Below, piece after piece: positions 7,905 through 15,923 of a stretch of 64,000 nt of DNA; within the stretch, counting starts at the first letter, position 1; every line of letters begins with the position of its first letter. The stretch lies in contig CAWCNV010000006.1 in NCBI GenBank assembly GCA_963797015.1, positions 1-64,000 of the forward strand, read 5' to 3'. The notes beneath the pieces are model-generated. The model saw only the letters and a list, made by a program, of their open reading frames with translations. It ran no database searches and was not told the DNA's origin. The position numbers and the translations under genes are program-made. Origin of the DNA: JBBPZA01 sp963797015 (GTDB lineage: Bacteria > Actinomycetota > Thermoleophilia > Solirubrobacterales > Solirubrobacteraceae).

Positions 7905-8588
7905 ATGTGGATCGCGATGCGATCGCACGTTTCACTGCCGGACGAAGTAGTGACCAACGGGCGTTTGAAATGGTGGCCGAAAACGCGCCGCTCCGCGCGA
8001 CTTGAGCGGCGCGACCGCTTCGGGGGAACGGAGGGCAACGAGATCCTCACGAGCGCGACCGCGGTTGCGCTCACGGGCCTGCTGGTGGCCGAGGGGCTCA
8101 CGATCGTGCGCATGCGTGGCTTGGTGACCGCGCACATGTTCATCGGCATGGTGCTGATCCCGCCGGTGCTCCTGAAGCTCGCGAGCACCGGCTATCGCTT
8201 TGTCCGCTACTACACGGGGTCCCACGCATACCGCGCCAAGGGTCCGCCGCTGCTGCCGCTTCGGCTGTTGGCGCCGGTCCTGGTCGCGACCACGATCGGG
8301 GTGTTCGTGACCGGCGTGCTGCTGCTTTTGGCCGGGCACAAGTCAGACACGCTGCTGCTGATCCACAAGGTGAGCTTCATCGTGTGGGCGGTGGCGTTCG
8401 CGGTGCACTTCCTCGCCTATGTCCCGCACGTCGTGCGCTCGCTGCGCGCCGGCTGGGGCGCGGCGCGCGGTGGGGCGGTGCCCGGCGCTCGCCTGAGGGG
8501 AATGCTTGTGGCCGCGGCGGTTGGTGGCGGCGCGGCGCTGGCGCTCTCGCTGCTGCCGGCGATGGGCGCCTGGCACGGCGGACACTAG
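7905..8588 (+). CDS. Cytochrome-b561-like four-helix membrane protein
   Basis: The product has about 30 soluble N-terminal residues, then four to five hydrophobic helices with His residues spaced as in heme-b membrane proteins: LVTAHMFIGMVLIP, LLLIHKVSFI, AVHFLAYVPHVVRS. A final helix precedes the C-terminus (MLVAAAVGGGAALALSLLPA). The spread of histidines across helices suggests a cytochrome b561/DUF4405-type electron-transfer protein; heme binding is inferred. The start is uncertain: ATG 7905, or GTG at 7950, or a start lost upstream. It is the only apparently intact gene in the middle unit of the repeat-bounded segment. Substrate and partner are unknown. Confidence 0.6.
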   Translation: MWIAMRSHVSLPDEVVTNGRLKWWPKTRRSARLERRDRFGGTEGNEILTSATAVALTGLLVAEGLTIVRMRGLVTAHMFIGMVLIPPVLLKLASTGYRFVRYYTGSHAYRAKGPPLLPLRLLAPVLVATTIGVFVTGVLLLLAGHKSDTLLLIHKVSFIVWAVAFAVHFLAYVPHVVRSLRAGWGAARGGAVPGARLRGMLVAAAVGGGAALALSLLPAMGAWHGGH

Positions 8589-8855
8589 GCGCGTCGGCAC
8601 TCCGGTCGACTCGGTCTGAATTTCGGCGTGGCTTGACGTCGTCGGGTCGCAGGTCGCGCCGCCGTGGCCCGCGCACGCCCAATGAGCCGCATGCATGCCG
8701 TCCACGACCAGACCGTAGATCCGCGCATCGGCGCATCCCGGGCGCTGAAATCGCGCTGCAATGAGCCCCGGATTCAGCGGGTCCAAACGGGTCAAGACGG
8801 GTTCAACTTCGGCTCGCTAGAGCAAAACTCGGCTCTACACCATGGGTGTTCGAAG
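8589..8855. other. Non-coding end of putative unit 2
   Basis: No convincing gene. It contains a 6-bp inverted repeat with an 8-nt loop, TAGAGC/GCTCTA (8818-8837), next to the third 13-bp repeat. GCTCTA is also found 10 nt after copies 1 and 2 of that repeat. Confidence 0.4.
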
Positions 8856-8868
8856 AACCAGCTCTTCT
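8856..8868 (+). repeat. 13-bp direct repeat, copy 3
   Basis: AACCAGCTCTTCT followed by AGAC, with AGAA/TTCT arms. CCATGG lies 10 nt upstream (8840-8845); copy 4 has CCATGG 9 nt upstream. Confidence 0.8.
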
Positions 8869-9036
8869 AGACCTACCCGCGGAGACGGGCGAAGGAATGC
8901 GGTCGGGCAATAGCAGGGGCTGCGGAAACGAACAGTCTGCTTTGAGGAGCGCTGCGGGGTAGGATTGCCATGCGCCCGCTCTCTCGCCGGCGGGGCGCGA
9001 GCGTCTTGCACTCGTGATGCCGGAGTGGGAGGTCTC

Positions 9037-10194
9037 ATGCGGGGGTTCGGTTGGTTGGTCGCGTTGGTCGCGGCTTTTACGTTGGTGTGGGCGGCGCAGG
9101 CGTCGGCGGCGGTGAATATCTGTGTGCCGTCGACGGCGGGGCAGGCGGTGACATCGGGCGGCAGCGGCGGGAGTTGTGCTGCTGGGAGCGACGCGGTGGC
9201 GTTGCCGTCGAGCAGTGCCGATCAGCAGACGTTGGTCTCGGTCCTGCCGTATCTGAAGTTCAATGCCAGTGGGGTGGGGGGCAAGCCGACGATCCAGGTG
9301 TCGGGTGCGAATCTGCAGGTGGTGTCGGGGTCGGGCAGCACCACGGGCACGGTCAACGGCACCGGGAACCTGGTGGTCGGCTATGACGAGGCCGGCGGCT
9401 CGCAGTCGGGTTCGCACAACCTGGTGTTGGGGCGCGATCAGACGTTCACGAGCTATGGGTCGTTGGTCGCGGGGCGTCAGAACCGGGCGCTGGGCCCGTA
9501 TTCGAGCGTGCTGGGCTTTGCGAACACGGCGGGCAGCTACGCGAGCGTGTTGGGGGGCAAGGCCAACACGGCTGGGAATTACTTCAGCTCGGTGTCGGGC
9601 GGCTATGCCAACCAGGCCACCAATCAGTACGCCTCGGTCGCCGGCGGCTGTCGCAACATCGCCGGGGCCGGGTCGGTCACGGCCGACAGCACGTGCCAGA
9701 CCAATGGCTACTTCCCGGCCGTGAGCGGCGGGCGCGAGAACCAGGCCAGCAGCTGGGACGCGTGGGTCGGCGGCGGCTATGCCAACCTCGCGTCGGGCGC
9801 CTACGGCTCGGTGAGCGGCGGCTATCTGAACGAGGCCAGCAATCCCTACGGCTCGGTCACGGGCGGCTGTGACAACCTCGCCGGTCCGTTCGGAGCGACA
9901 CGCTACGACAACGGGTTCTGCCGGCAGGCCCTGGCGGGGTACTTCGCCTCGGTCACCGGAGGGGTCTACAACTTGGCGAGCGCCCAGGAGTCCTGGGTCG
10001 GCGGCGGCCGCGACGACGAAGCGACCGGTCTCGAGTCGTCGGTCAGCGGAGGCGACGTCAACGAAGCGAGCGGTTGGGACTCGTCGGTCAGCGGAGGGGG
10101 AGGAAACACCGCGCAGGGCACCGACACGTCGATCCTCGGAGGCGTCGGGACCACCCTGACGGTCCAAAATGACACCTACCCGGCCGGTCCCTGA
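9037..10194 (+). CDS. Secreted YadA-head-like beta-roll protein 2
   Basis: ATG 9037 follows a good ribosome site (GGGAGGTCT). A signal peptide (WLVALVAAFTLVWAAQASAA) is cut before VNICVPSTAGQAVTSGG. The first 200 mature residues are nearly the same as protein 1 (DQQTLVSVLPYLKFNASGVG, GTGNLVVGYDEAGG), then beta-roll repeats follow (SVSGGYANQATNQYASV, WVGGGYANLASGAYGSV). There are two Cys-bracketed insertions (GGCRNIAG...TCQ and GGCDNLAG...FCR). Both paralogues end in TYPAGP. No anchor domain is seen. The conserved N-terminal block without repeats may be an assembly or attachment domain. The repeat number and insertions differ between paralogues, typical of surface proteins under diversifying pressure. 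Confidence 0.85.
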   Translation: MRGFGWLVALVAAFTLVWAAQASAAVNICVPSTAGQAVTSGGSGGSCAAGSDAVALPSSSADQQTLVSVLPYLKFNASGVGGKPTIQVSGANLQVVSGSGSTTGTVNGTGNLVVGYDEAGGSQSGSHNLVLGRDQTFTSYGSLVAGRQNRALGPYSSVLGFANTAGSYASVLGGKANTAGNYFSSVSGGYANQATNQYASVAGGCRNIAGAGSVTADSTCQTNGYFPAVSGGRENQASSWDAWVGGGYANLASGAYGSVSGGYLNEASNPYGSVTGGCDNLAGPFGATRYDNGFCRQALAGYFASVTGGVYNLASAQESWVGGGRDDEATGLESSVSGGDVNEASGWDSSVSGGGGNTAQGTDTSILGGVGTTLTVQNDTYPAGP

Positions 10195-10392
10195 GCGATG
10201 GGTCTCGGGCATCGGCACGGTCTTTTCGGTGATCGCCGTGACGGCGTCGACGTTGACCCCGGGTGGGGTTTCCTCGCCTGGGTGCTCGTCATGGACGTGG
10301 TGGTGACGCTCGCGTTGCTCCCCGTCTTCGGGGAAGCTCGTCCGGAAGGGCTGGCTCGAGGCCCCGGTCACCAACCACCATGGCCGGGTGAT

Positions 10393-10405
10393 AACCAGCT
10401 CTTCT
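10393..10405 (+). repeat. 13-bp direct repeat, copy 4 (attR-like)
   Basis: AACCAGCTCTTCT followed by GAGC, so it shares 17 bp with copy 1 inside prs. Preceded by ATA rather than AGA, so the left arm differs. It lies 5 bp from the stop codon of the convergent c-di-GMP gene. Confidence 0.8.
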
Positions 10406-10410
10406 GAGCG

Positions 10411-13395
10411 CTACGCGGGCGTCGCGAGCAGCTCTTCGATGCTCGCCGGCGCGCCAGGGCCTCCGAAGTAGAGGCCCTGGCCCTGCTCGCAGCCCAGCGC
10501 GCGCAGGCGCTCTGCCTGCTCGGAGCGTTCGATGCCCTCGGCGATCACCGTCATGTCCAGCGCGTGGGCGATGCCCAGGATCGCGGCGACGATCGGCTCG
10601 TCGTCGGTGGGCCCTCCGAGCTCTGAGGTGAAGGTGCGATCGATCTTGAGCGTGTCGACCGCGGGCAGACGGCGGATCTCCCCGAGCCAGGAGAAGCCGA
10701 TCCCGAAGTCGTCGATGGCGATGCGCACGCCCAGCCGCTTGAGCCCTCGCAGGGTCCGCGCCGTCTCGTCGGCATCGCGCATGACCGTCCGCTCGGTGAT
10801 CTCGAGCATCAGCGCGGCGGGGTCGAGCCCGGCGTCGTCCAGGAGGTATCGCAGGCGCCCGCCGAAGCCCGGGTCGCTGAGTTGCCGGGCGGCGAGGTTG
10901 ACGGTGAGGAACGGCGCCCGCTGCCCGCGGCCGTGGGGCCAGCGCGCGGCCTCGCGGGTGGCCTCGCGCAGAACCCACTCGCCGAGCGACACGATCAGCT
11001 CGCTCTCCTCGGCCAGTGGGATGAACTCCCCGGGCGTCAGCAGCCCTCGCTCGGGATGGTGCCAGCGAAGCAGCGCCTCGACGCCGACGATCTCCTCACT
11101 GGCCAGGTCGACGATCGGCTGGTACACCAGCCCCAGCTCGTCCTGGTCGACCGCTCTGCGCAGCTCGTTCTCCAGCGCGAGCCGGTTGGCGCCGCCCAGG
11201 CGCATGGTGCTCTCGAACAGCGCGTAGCGGGCCCTGCCGCGCTGCTTGGCGCGGTACATCGCCGCGTCGGCGTCGCGCAGCAGCGCGCGCGGGTCGGTGC
11301 CGCTGTCGCGACTCAGCGCGATGCCGATGCTCGCGCTGAGCGAGGTCTCGTGGCCGACGACGTCGAAGGGCTCCTGGAAGGCGCCGGCGATCCGTGCGGC
11401 GATCGTGGCGGCGGCGTCCTCGTCCTCGACCTCGGGGCAGACCAGGACGAACTCGTCGCCGGCGAGACGCGCGAGCGTATCGCCCGGGCGGATCAGAGCC
11501 TCGAGCCTGCGCGCGACCTCGGTGAGCACCTGGTCGCCGATCGTGTGGCCGAAGCTGTCGTTCACCAGCTTGAAGCGGTCGACGTCGACGAACAGCACAG
11601 CGACGCCCGTCCCCTCGTGCCGGGCGCGCGCGAGCGCGTGGTCCAGGCGGTAGAGGAACTGGTGGCGGTTGGGAAGCTCGGTCAGCGCGTCGTGCAGCGC
11701 GTGGCGGGCGAGCTCGTCGGCGGCGCGCTTGCGCTCGGTGACGTCGCGCGTCACCTTTGCGAAGCCACGCAGACGGCCGTCCTCGTGGCGTAGCGCGGTG
11801 ATGACCACGCTGGCCCAGAAGCGCGTGCCGTCCTTGCGCACGCGCCATCCCTCCTCGCCGTAGCGCCCCTCGGCCGCGGCGAGCTCGAGCGCGCGCTCCG
11901 GCTCGCCGGCGGCGACGTCATCGAGCGGGTAGAAGAGCGAGAGGTGGCGGCCGATCACCTCGTCGCTGCGATAGCCCGTGATCCGCTCGGCGCCGGGGTT
12001 CCAGCTCACGATCGGACCGTCGACGCCGAGCATGAAGATCGCGTAGTCGGTGACGCCGTCGACCAGCAGCCGAAAGCCCTCGTCGGTGCGTCGCAGGTCG
12101 TCCTCGGCGCGCCTGCGGTCGGTGATGTCCTGGGCGGCGCCGTAGATGCGCGCCGCCTGCCCGCGGCCGTCGACGGCGACCGTGCCGTGGGCGTGGACGA
12201 TGCGCTCCTCGCCGTCGGGCCGCAGGGCCCGGTACTCGAACTCGAACGGCGCGTGGTCGACGGTCGCCTGGCGCACGACGGCTTCGACGCGCTCGCGGTC
12301 GTCGGGGTGCACGGGCCGCAGCGATTCCGCGAACGTCGGCGAGGACGCCCGCCGGGGCAGGCCGAGGATGCGATAGAGCTCGTCCGACCAGCTGACGGCG
12401 TCGCTCTTGACGTCCCACTCCCACGAGCCGATGTGGGCGACCTGCTGGGCCTCCGCCAGCAGGCGCTCGCTGCGCTCCACCGCCGCACGTTGCGCCTCGC
12501 TGCTCTCAAGCCGCGCCTCGGCTCGTACGCGCTCGGTGCGCACGGCGGCCACCAGCAGCGCCGTGAGCGCCAGCACGCCGACGAAGAGCTGTGCGCGCAG
12601 GAGGTTCCCGTCCGGCGAGCCGCCCACGAAGGGTCCCTGGTCGCGCGCGGTGAACCACACGGCGGAACCGGACACCAGCAGGGTCGCCGCCGCGGCTCCG
12701 GGCTGTTTGAAGATCAGGCTGACCAGGACCACGGCCGGCAGCAGCAGGTAGAAGATCGGCTCGTGCGTCGAGAACACGAGCACGCAGAGGCCGGCCAGCA
12801 GCGCGCCGACGCCCAGGGCGCGGTGGACGCGGGGAAGGCCGCTCCGCCGCGACCATGCCCACTCCAGCGGCGCCAGCGCCAGCAGGGCCGGCGCCACGAC
12901 GAGGTCTCCGCCGAGGTCGCCCAGCCACCACACCCGCCAGACCGAGGCGAGTTCGCCGCTCGCGACGAGGCCGCCGAGCCACAGGCTCAAGACGCCGACG
13001 GTCGCGCTGACCAGCGTGCTCGCGCCGGCCGCGAGCACGGCCAGCGCCAGCACGTCCCGCGGCCGTTCGAGCGAGGGCCGGAAGCCCACCGCGACGAGCA
13101 GGCGCGCGCCGACGAGCGCCTCGAGGGTGTTTCCGACCGTTATCCCCAGCGCCGTGCCCAGCGGCTCTGCCGCGGTCGCGTTGGCCAGCAACGCTCCAGC
13201 GGCGATCGCCGGCCACATGCGCGGCCCACGAAGCACGACCACAGCCAGCGCGAGCCCTGTCGGCGGCCAGACGGCGGACACCTGTTGTGTACCGGACGCG
13301 AGCGCGAGGCCGGCCTTGGCGGCACCGAAGTACGCGCCGCACACCAGTGCCAGCTCGGCGACGTAGCGCAAGGGATGAGCCACGCGCTGTTGCAT
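10411..13395 (-). CDS. MASE1-PAS-PAS-GGDEF-EAL cyclic-di-GMP enzyme
   Basis: The 994-aa membrane protein starts with eight or so hydrophobic helices of MASE1 type (residues 10-300, with the SAVWPPTGLALA motif). Two PAS domains follow (HIGSWEWDVKSDAVSWSDEL; YAIFMLGVDGPIVSWNPGAE), then a GGDEF domain and a C-terminal EAL domain. The GGDEF signature is AGDEF, preceded at the right spacing by an RPGD inhibitory site. The EAL domain retains EALLRW, LEITERTVM, IDDFGIGFSW, LKIDRTF and EGIE, so phosphodiesterase activity is likely. Cyclase activity is possible, since some AGDEF proteins are active. GTG codons further upstream are alternative starts. It converges on copy 4 of the 13-bp repeat and was probably the original neighbour of prs. 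Confidence 0.92.
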   Translation of the reverse strand: MQQRVAHPLRYVAELALVCGAYFGAAKAGLALASGTQQVSAVWPPTGLALAVVVLRGPRMWPAIAAGALLANATAAEPLGTALGITVGNTLEALVGARLLVAVGFRPSLERPRDVLALAVLAAGASTLVSATVGVLSLWLGGLVASGELASVWRVWWLGDLGGDLVVAPALLALAPLEWAWSRRSGLPRVHRALGVGALLAGLCVLVFSTHEPIFYLLLPAVVLVSLIFKQPGAAAATLLVSGSAVWFTARDQGPFVGGSPDGNLLRAQLFVGVLALTALLVAAVRTERVRAEARLESSEAQRAAVERSERLLAEAQQVAHIGSWEWDVKSDAVSWSDELYRILGLPRRASSPTFAESLRPVHPDDRERVEAVVRQATVDHAPFEFEYRALRPDGEERIVHAHGTVAVDGRGQAARIYGAAQDITDRRRAEDDLRRTDEGFRLLVDGVTDYAIFMLGVDGPIVSWNPGAERITGYRSDEVIGRHLSLFYPLDDVAAGEPERALELAAAEGRYGEEGWRVRKDGTRFWASVVITALRHEDGRLRGFAKVTRDVTERKRAADELARHALHDALTELPNRHQFLYRLDHALARARHEGTGVAVLFVDVDRFKLVNDSFGHTIGDQVLTEVARRLEALIRPGDTLARLAGDEFVLVCPEVEDEDAAATIAARIAGAFQEPFDVVGHETSLSASIGIALSRDSGTDPRALLRDADAAMYRAKQRGRARYALFESTMRLGGANRLALENELRRAVDQDELGLVYQPIVDLASEEIVGVEALLRWHHPERGLLTPGEFIPLAEESELIVSLGEWVLREATREAARWPHGRGQRAPFLTVNLAARQLSDPGFGGRLRYLLDDAGLDPAALMLEITERTVMRDADETARTLRGLKRLGVRIAIDDFGIGFSWLGEIRRLPAVDTLKIDRTFTSELGGPTDDEPIVAAILGIAHALDMTVIAEGIERSEQAERLRALGCEQGQGLYFGGPGAPASIEELLATPA

Positions 13396-13502
13396 CCCTG
13401 CCCGCGCGTATGAGTCCACTTTCTGGAATGTTACGCCACCGTCGCCGCGACCGCCCGGTCCGCGACCCTCCGCTGAACCCGAACGACAGGAGGAGGCTCC
13501 CA

Positions 13503-14123
13503 ATGCGAAAGATCCAGAGCCAGGGTGTCCATCACATCACGCTCGTGGGCGCCGATCGGCAGACCTCAATCGACTTCTGGGAGGGGGTCCTCGGCATGCC
13601 GTTCGTGTTCGAGCAGCCGAACCTCGACAATGCTTCGGAGAGCCATCTCTACTTCGATCCGGGCGATGGTCGCCTGATCACGATCTTCACCGACGAGGAT
13701 CGCGAGTCGGACGGGCAGCGGACCCCGACCGACCCGGGCTGCGTGCACCATCTCGCCTTCGCGCTCTCCCAGGCGACGTTCGCGCAGACGGTCGAGCGGC
13801 TGGACGAGCGTGGGATCGAGCACAGCGGGATCAAGGATCGAGGTTTCATGGACTCGATCTACTTCAAGGATCCGCTTGGGCTGTTGATCGAGCTCGCCGC
13901 GTACCGGTTCGAGCCGCCGGCTGGCCATACGCACGCCGACGTGCTGCTCGAGGCCCACCGGCTCCGCGTGGCCGCCGGCGACTACAACATCGCGCCGGTG
14001 CATCTAGCCGACGCGATCGAGCAGCTCGTCACGCGCACGCGCGAGTCGCTCTCGGAGGACCGCGGCCCCAAGGACCCCTACGCGAGCTCGCCGCAGGCGC
14101 CTGTCGATGCGCCCAGTGAGTGA
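13503..14123 (+). CDS. VOC-family ring-cleaving dioxygenase or glyoxalase-like protein
   Basis: The ATG at 13503 has a strong ribosome site (AGGAGGAGG, 13488-13496). The 206-aa product has two VOC half-domains with likely metal ligands His (GVHHITLVGA), His (GCVHHLAFAL) and Glu (GLLIELAAY). This arrangement is used by hydroquinone/chlorohydroquinone dioxygenases and by glyoxalases. It converges with the extradiol dioxygenase operon, which supports a role in aromatic breakdown. The substrate cannot be read from the sequence. Confidence 0.75.
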   Translation: MRKIQSQGVHHITLVGADRQTSIDFWEGVLGMPFVFEQPNLDNASESHLYFDPGDGRLITIFTDEDRESDGQRTPTDPGCVHHLAFALSQATFAQTVERLDERGIEHSGIKDRGFMDSIYFKDPLGLLIELAAYRFEPPAGHTHADVLLEAHRLRVAAGDYNIAPVHLADAIEQLVTRTRESLSEDRGPKDPYASSPQAPVDAPSE

Positions 14124-14147
14124 CGACCTGCGGGGCGCTCCGAGCGC

Positions 14148-14163
14148 GCGTCAGCGGTGACGC
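14148..14163. terminator. Hairpin between convergent dioxygenase genes
   Basis: GCGTCA/TGACGC with a 4-nt loop lies between two convergent stop codons. No T-run. A modest bidirectional terminator candidate. Confidence 0.4.
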
Positions 14164-15093
14164 TCATGTTGCGGCGCCGGCCGGGGTGCGGTCGGGACGC
14201 ATCGCCCACGAGGGGCGTCCGGGCTCCGGCTCGACGATCGGGAAGCCGGTGAGGACGAACCGCGGCGGGGGCGGGCCGCCCCACTGGTTGATGGTCGTGG
14301 GGTCGATCGGCCACTTGCGCGCCTGGTAGTCGCCCTCGGGCGGCATCTTCGCCAGGTCGGAGCACAGCTCGATCATCGCCCCGTCGTTGTCGTGGAAGTA
14401 GGAGAAGTGGTTGTTGCCCGGGCCGTGGCGGGAGGGGCCCCAGATCAGCTTCTGGTCGCGAGTGCGCTTGAGGCGGTCGGCGACACGCCCCATCGCGTTG
14501 AGATCGGCCATCGCGTACGCGTAGTGCGAGAGCTCGCTCTTCGGGGACAGCACGACCGCCATGCCGTGGTGGTCGGGGTCGCAGTGCCACCAGCTCGCGA
14601 ACGGGCCCATCCGGTCTGAGAAGCGGAAGCCGAGCCCGTCCTCTAGGAAGCGCTCGAACGGGCCCGGGTTGCGGACCTTGACCGAGGCGTGCTCGAACTT
14701 GATCGGGCGGTCGCCCGGCTCGAGCCGCTGCCCGGTCTCCATGCCGCAGAACAGCTTGAAGACGTGCCCGCCCGGTCCCTGCACGCGCAGCGCCCGGTCG
14801 ATGCCGGGCTCGCCGTCGTAGATGCCACCGAGCAGACGGCCGCCCACGCCGGCGACGCGGCTCTTCGCGAGCTCGAGCGCGTGCGCGTCTGCCACCTCGA
14901 GGCCGATGTGGTCGTAGCCGCGGCGCACAGGGTCCTCGATGAGGATCAGCTCGTGGTGGCGGTCGTTGCAGGTGAGGTAGGCGGCCCCGGCCGTGCGCTC
15001 GGTCTCGACCATGCCGATGACGTCGCGCTGGAAGTCCACGGCGGCGTCGAGATCTGGAACCCGGAGGCCCATGTGCCCCATTCGCGTGACCAT
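14164..15093 (-). CDS. Type I extradiol (catechol 2,3-) dioxygenase
   Basis: The 309-aa protein has the two-domain fold of catechol 2,3-dioxygenases. In the C-terminal catalytic half, metal ligands are visible as His (FEHASVKVRN), His (LSHYAYAMAD) and Glu (GAMIELCSDL). It would open a catechol-type ring next to the hydroxyls using Fe(II) or Mn(II). The start ATG at 15093 lies 5 nt after the upstream gene's stop, so it is the last gene of a four-gene operon with an FAH-family hydrolase, a flavin hydroxylase and an NmrA-like protein. This set fits hydroxylation, ring cleavage and hydrolysis of an aromatic acid. Confidence 0.88.
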   Translation of the reverse strand: MVTRMGHMGLRVPDLDAAVDFQRDVIGMVETERTAGAAYLTCNDRHHELILIEDPVRRGYDHIGLEVADAHALELAKSRVAGVGGRLLGGIYDGEPGIDRALRVQGPGGHVFKLFCGMETGQRLEPGDRPIKFEHASVKVRNPGPFERFLEDGLGFRFSDRMGPFASWWHCDPDHHGMAVVLSPKSELSHYAYAMADLNAMGRVADRLKRTRDQKLIWGPSRHGPGNNHFSYFHDNDGAMIELCSDLAKMPPEGDYQARKWPIDPTTINQWGGPPPPRFVLTGFPIVEPEPGRPSWAMRPDRTPAGAAT

Positions 15094-15098
15094 CTGTC

Positions 15099-15923
15099 TC
15101 AGCTGCCTTTCGTCGAGGTGTGGTCGGCCAGGAAGTCGTCGAGGTCGCGGGGCGAGCGGCCGGTGATGGTGCGAACGGCGCCGGTCGGGGCGCCGTCGGC
15201 GCCGCTTGCGAAGTAGGCGGCCATGCGCAGGGAGTGGTCGATCTCGAACGGCGAGGCGCCCCGTCGGCGCAGCGCCATCGACGCGAGGCGGGGCGGCACG
15301 TTCACGTACCGGGCGCCGAGGCGTGCCGCGACGTCCTTGAAGGTCAGCGCTGCCGGTCCGGTGAGGTGCCACGCCTGGCCGTCCACGGTGACATCGGAAA
15401 GCAGCGCGACCGCGCAGTCGGCCACGTCGCGGGCGTCGACCATGGCTATCGGCCCGTCGCCCATCGGCGCGGGCAGCAGCCCCGCCTTGGGCGTCATCGC
15501 GAGCACGTTCTGCATGAGGTACGAGCAGCGCAGGAAGCAGAACCCCAGACCGCTGTCCTCGATGCAGCGCTCGCTGCGCCAGTGCGCGACGGCGGTGCTC
15601 GAAGGCCCGTTGGGGCCGAGCGACGGCGCACCGGCGGAGATCTTCACGATCCGCCGTACGCCTGCGGCCCTGGCCTCGTCGACCGCGCGGACCTCGAGCA
15701 GATCCTGGTCGGGCCCGTGCGGAGTGAGCAGGAACAGCTGCTCCGCGCCCTCCAGACCGGCTCGTAGCGACTGCGGGTCACGGAGGTCGGCCGCCACGGC
15801 GGGCAGCGGAAGGTCCTTGCGCCCCGGGTCGCGGACGAGCGCGCGCGCCTCCGCGTCGCGCGCGGCGAGCCCCGTGGCTACGTGGCTGCCGATCGTGCCC
15901 GTCGCGCCCAGCACGGCGATCAT
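15099..15923 (-). CDS. NmrA-like NAD(P)-binding protein
   Basis: An atypical short-chain dehydrogenase of 274 aa, with the N-terminal Rossmann loop GATGTIGSHVATGL and the NmrA pattern of a Thr/His-rich central part (LFLLTPHGPDQD, KISAGAPSLG). It lacks the usual YxxxK pair at the expected place, so it may be a redox sensor or an isomerase-like enzyme rather than a classical dehydrogenase. Start ATG overlaps the hydroxylase stop by 4 bp (ATGA). It is inside the aromatic operon. Confidence 0.8.
   Translation of the reverse strand: MIAVLGATGTIGSHVATGLAARDAEARALVRDPGRKDLPLPAVAADLRDPQSLRAGLEGAEQLFLLTPHGPDQDLLEVRAVDEARAAGVRRIVKISAGAPSLGPNGPSSTAVAHWRSERCIEDSGLGFCFLRCSYLMQNVLAMTPKAGLLPAPMGDGPIAMVDARDVADCAVALLSDVTVDGQAWHLTGPAALTFKDVAARLGARYVNVPPRLASMALRRRGASPFEIDHSLRMAAYFASGADGAPTGAVRTITGRSPRDLDDFLADHTSTKGS

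Larger units (their letters stand above)
5224..10405 (+). mobile_element. Putative integrated cassette array at the prs 3' end
   Basis: Four exact copies of AACCAGCTCTTCT, all in the same orientation (5224, 7160, 8856, 10393), divide this stretch into units of about 1.94, 1.70 and 1.54 kb. Outer copies share TGAGC after the core; the two inner copies have TAG instead. Units 1 and 3 each carry a beta-roll surface protein, with the gene ending 194 and 199 bp before the next repeat. Unit 2 carries a broken VIT-type transporter and a cytochrome-b561-like membrane protein. This is the pattern of site-specific insertion into the 3' end of a conserved gene. No integrase or transposase is visible inside, so units would have to be moved by an enzyme encoded elsewhere, or be remnants. 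The mobility claim is inference. Confidence 0.5.

Noticed and set aside
8803..10374. Long minus-strand frame across the second beta-roll gene
   Set aside because: Shadow of a strongly biased plus-strand gene; no family, no ribosome site and Arg/His-rich composition typical of a wrong frame.
5224..10405. CRISPR array based on the repeated 13-mer
   Set aside because: Only four copies, spaced 1.5-1.9 kb apart, with genes between them. No short regular spacers and no cas genes.
10198..10407. A 69-aa plus-strand ORF ending in NQLF between beta-roll gene 2 and repeat copy 4
   Set aside because: Its ending is given by the repeat itself, it has no ribosome site or family, and the C-terminal match to Prs is only four residues.
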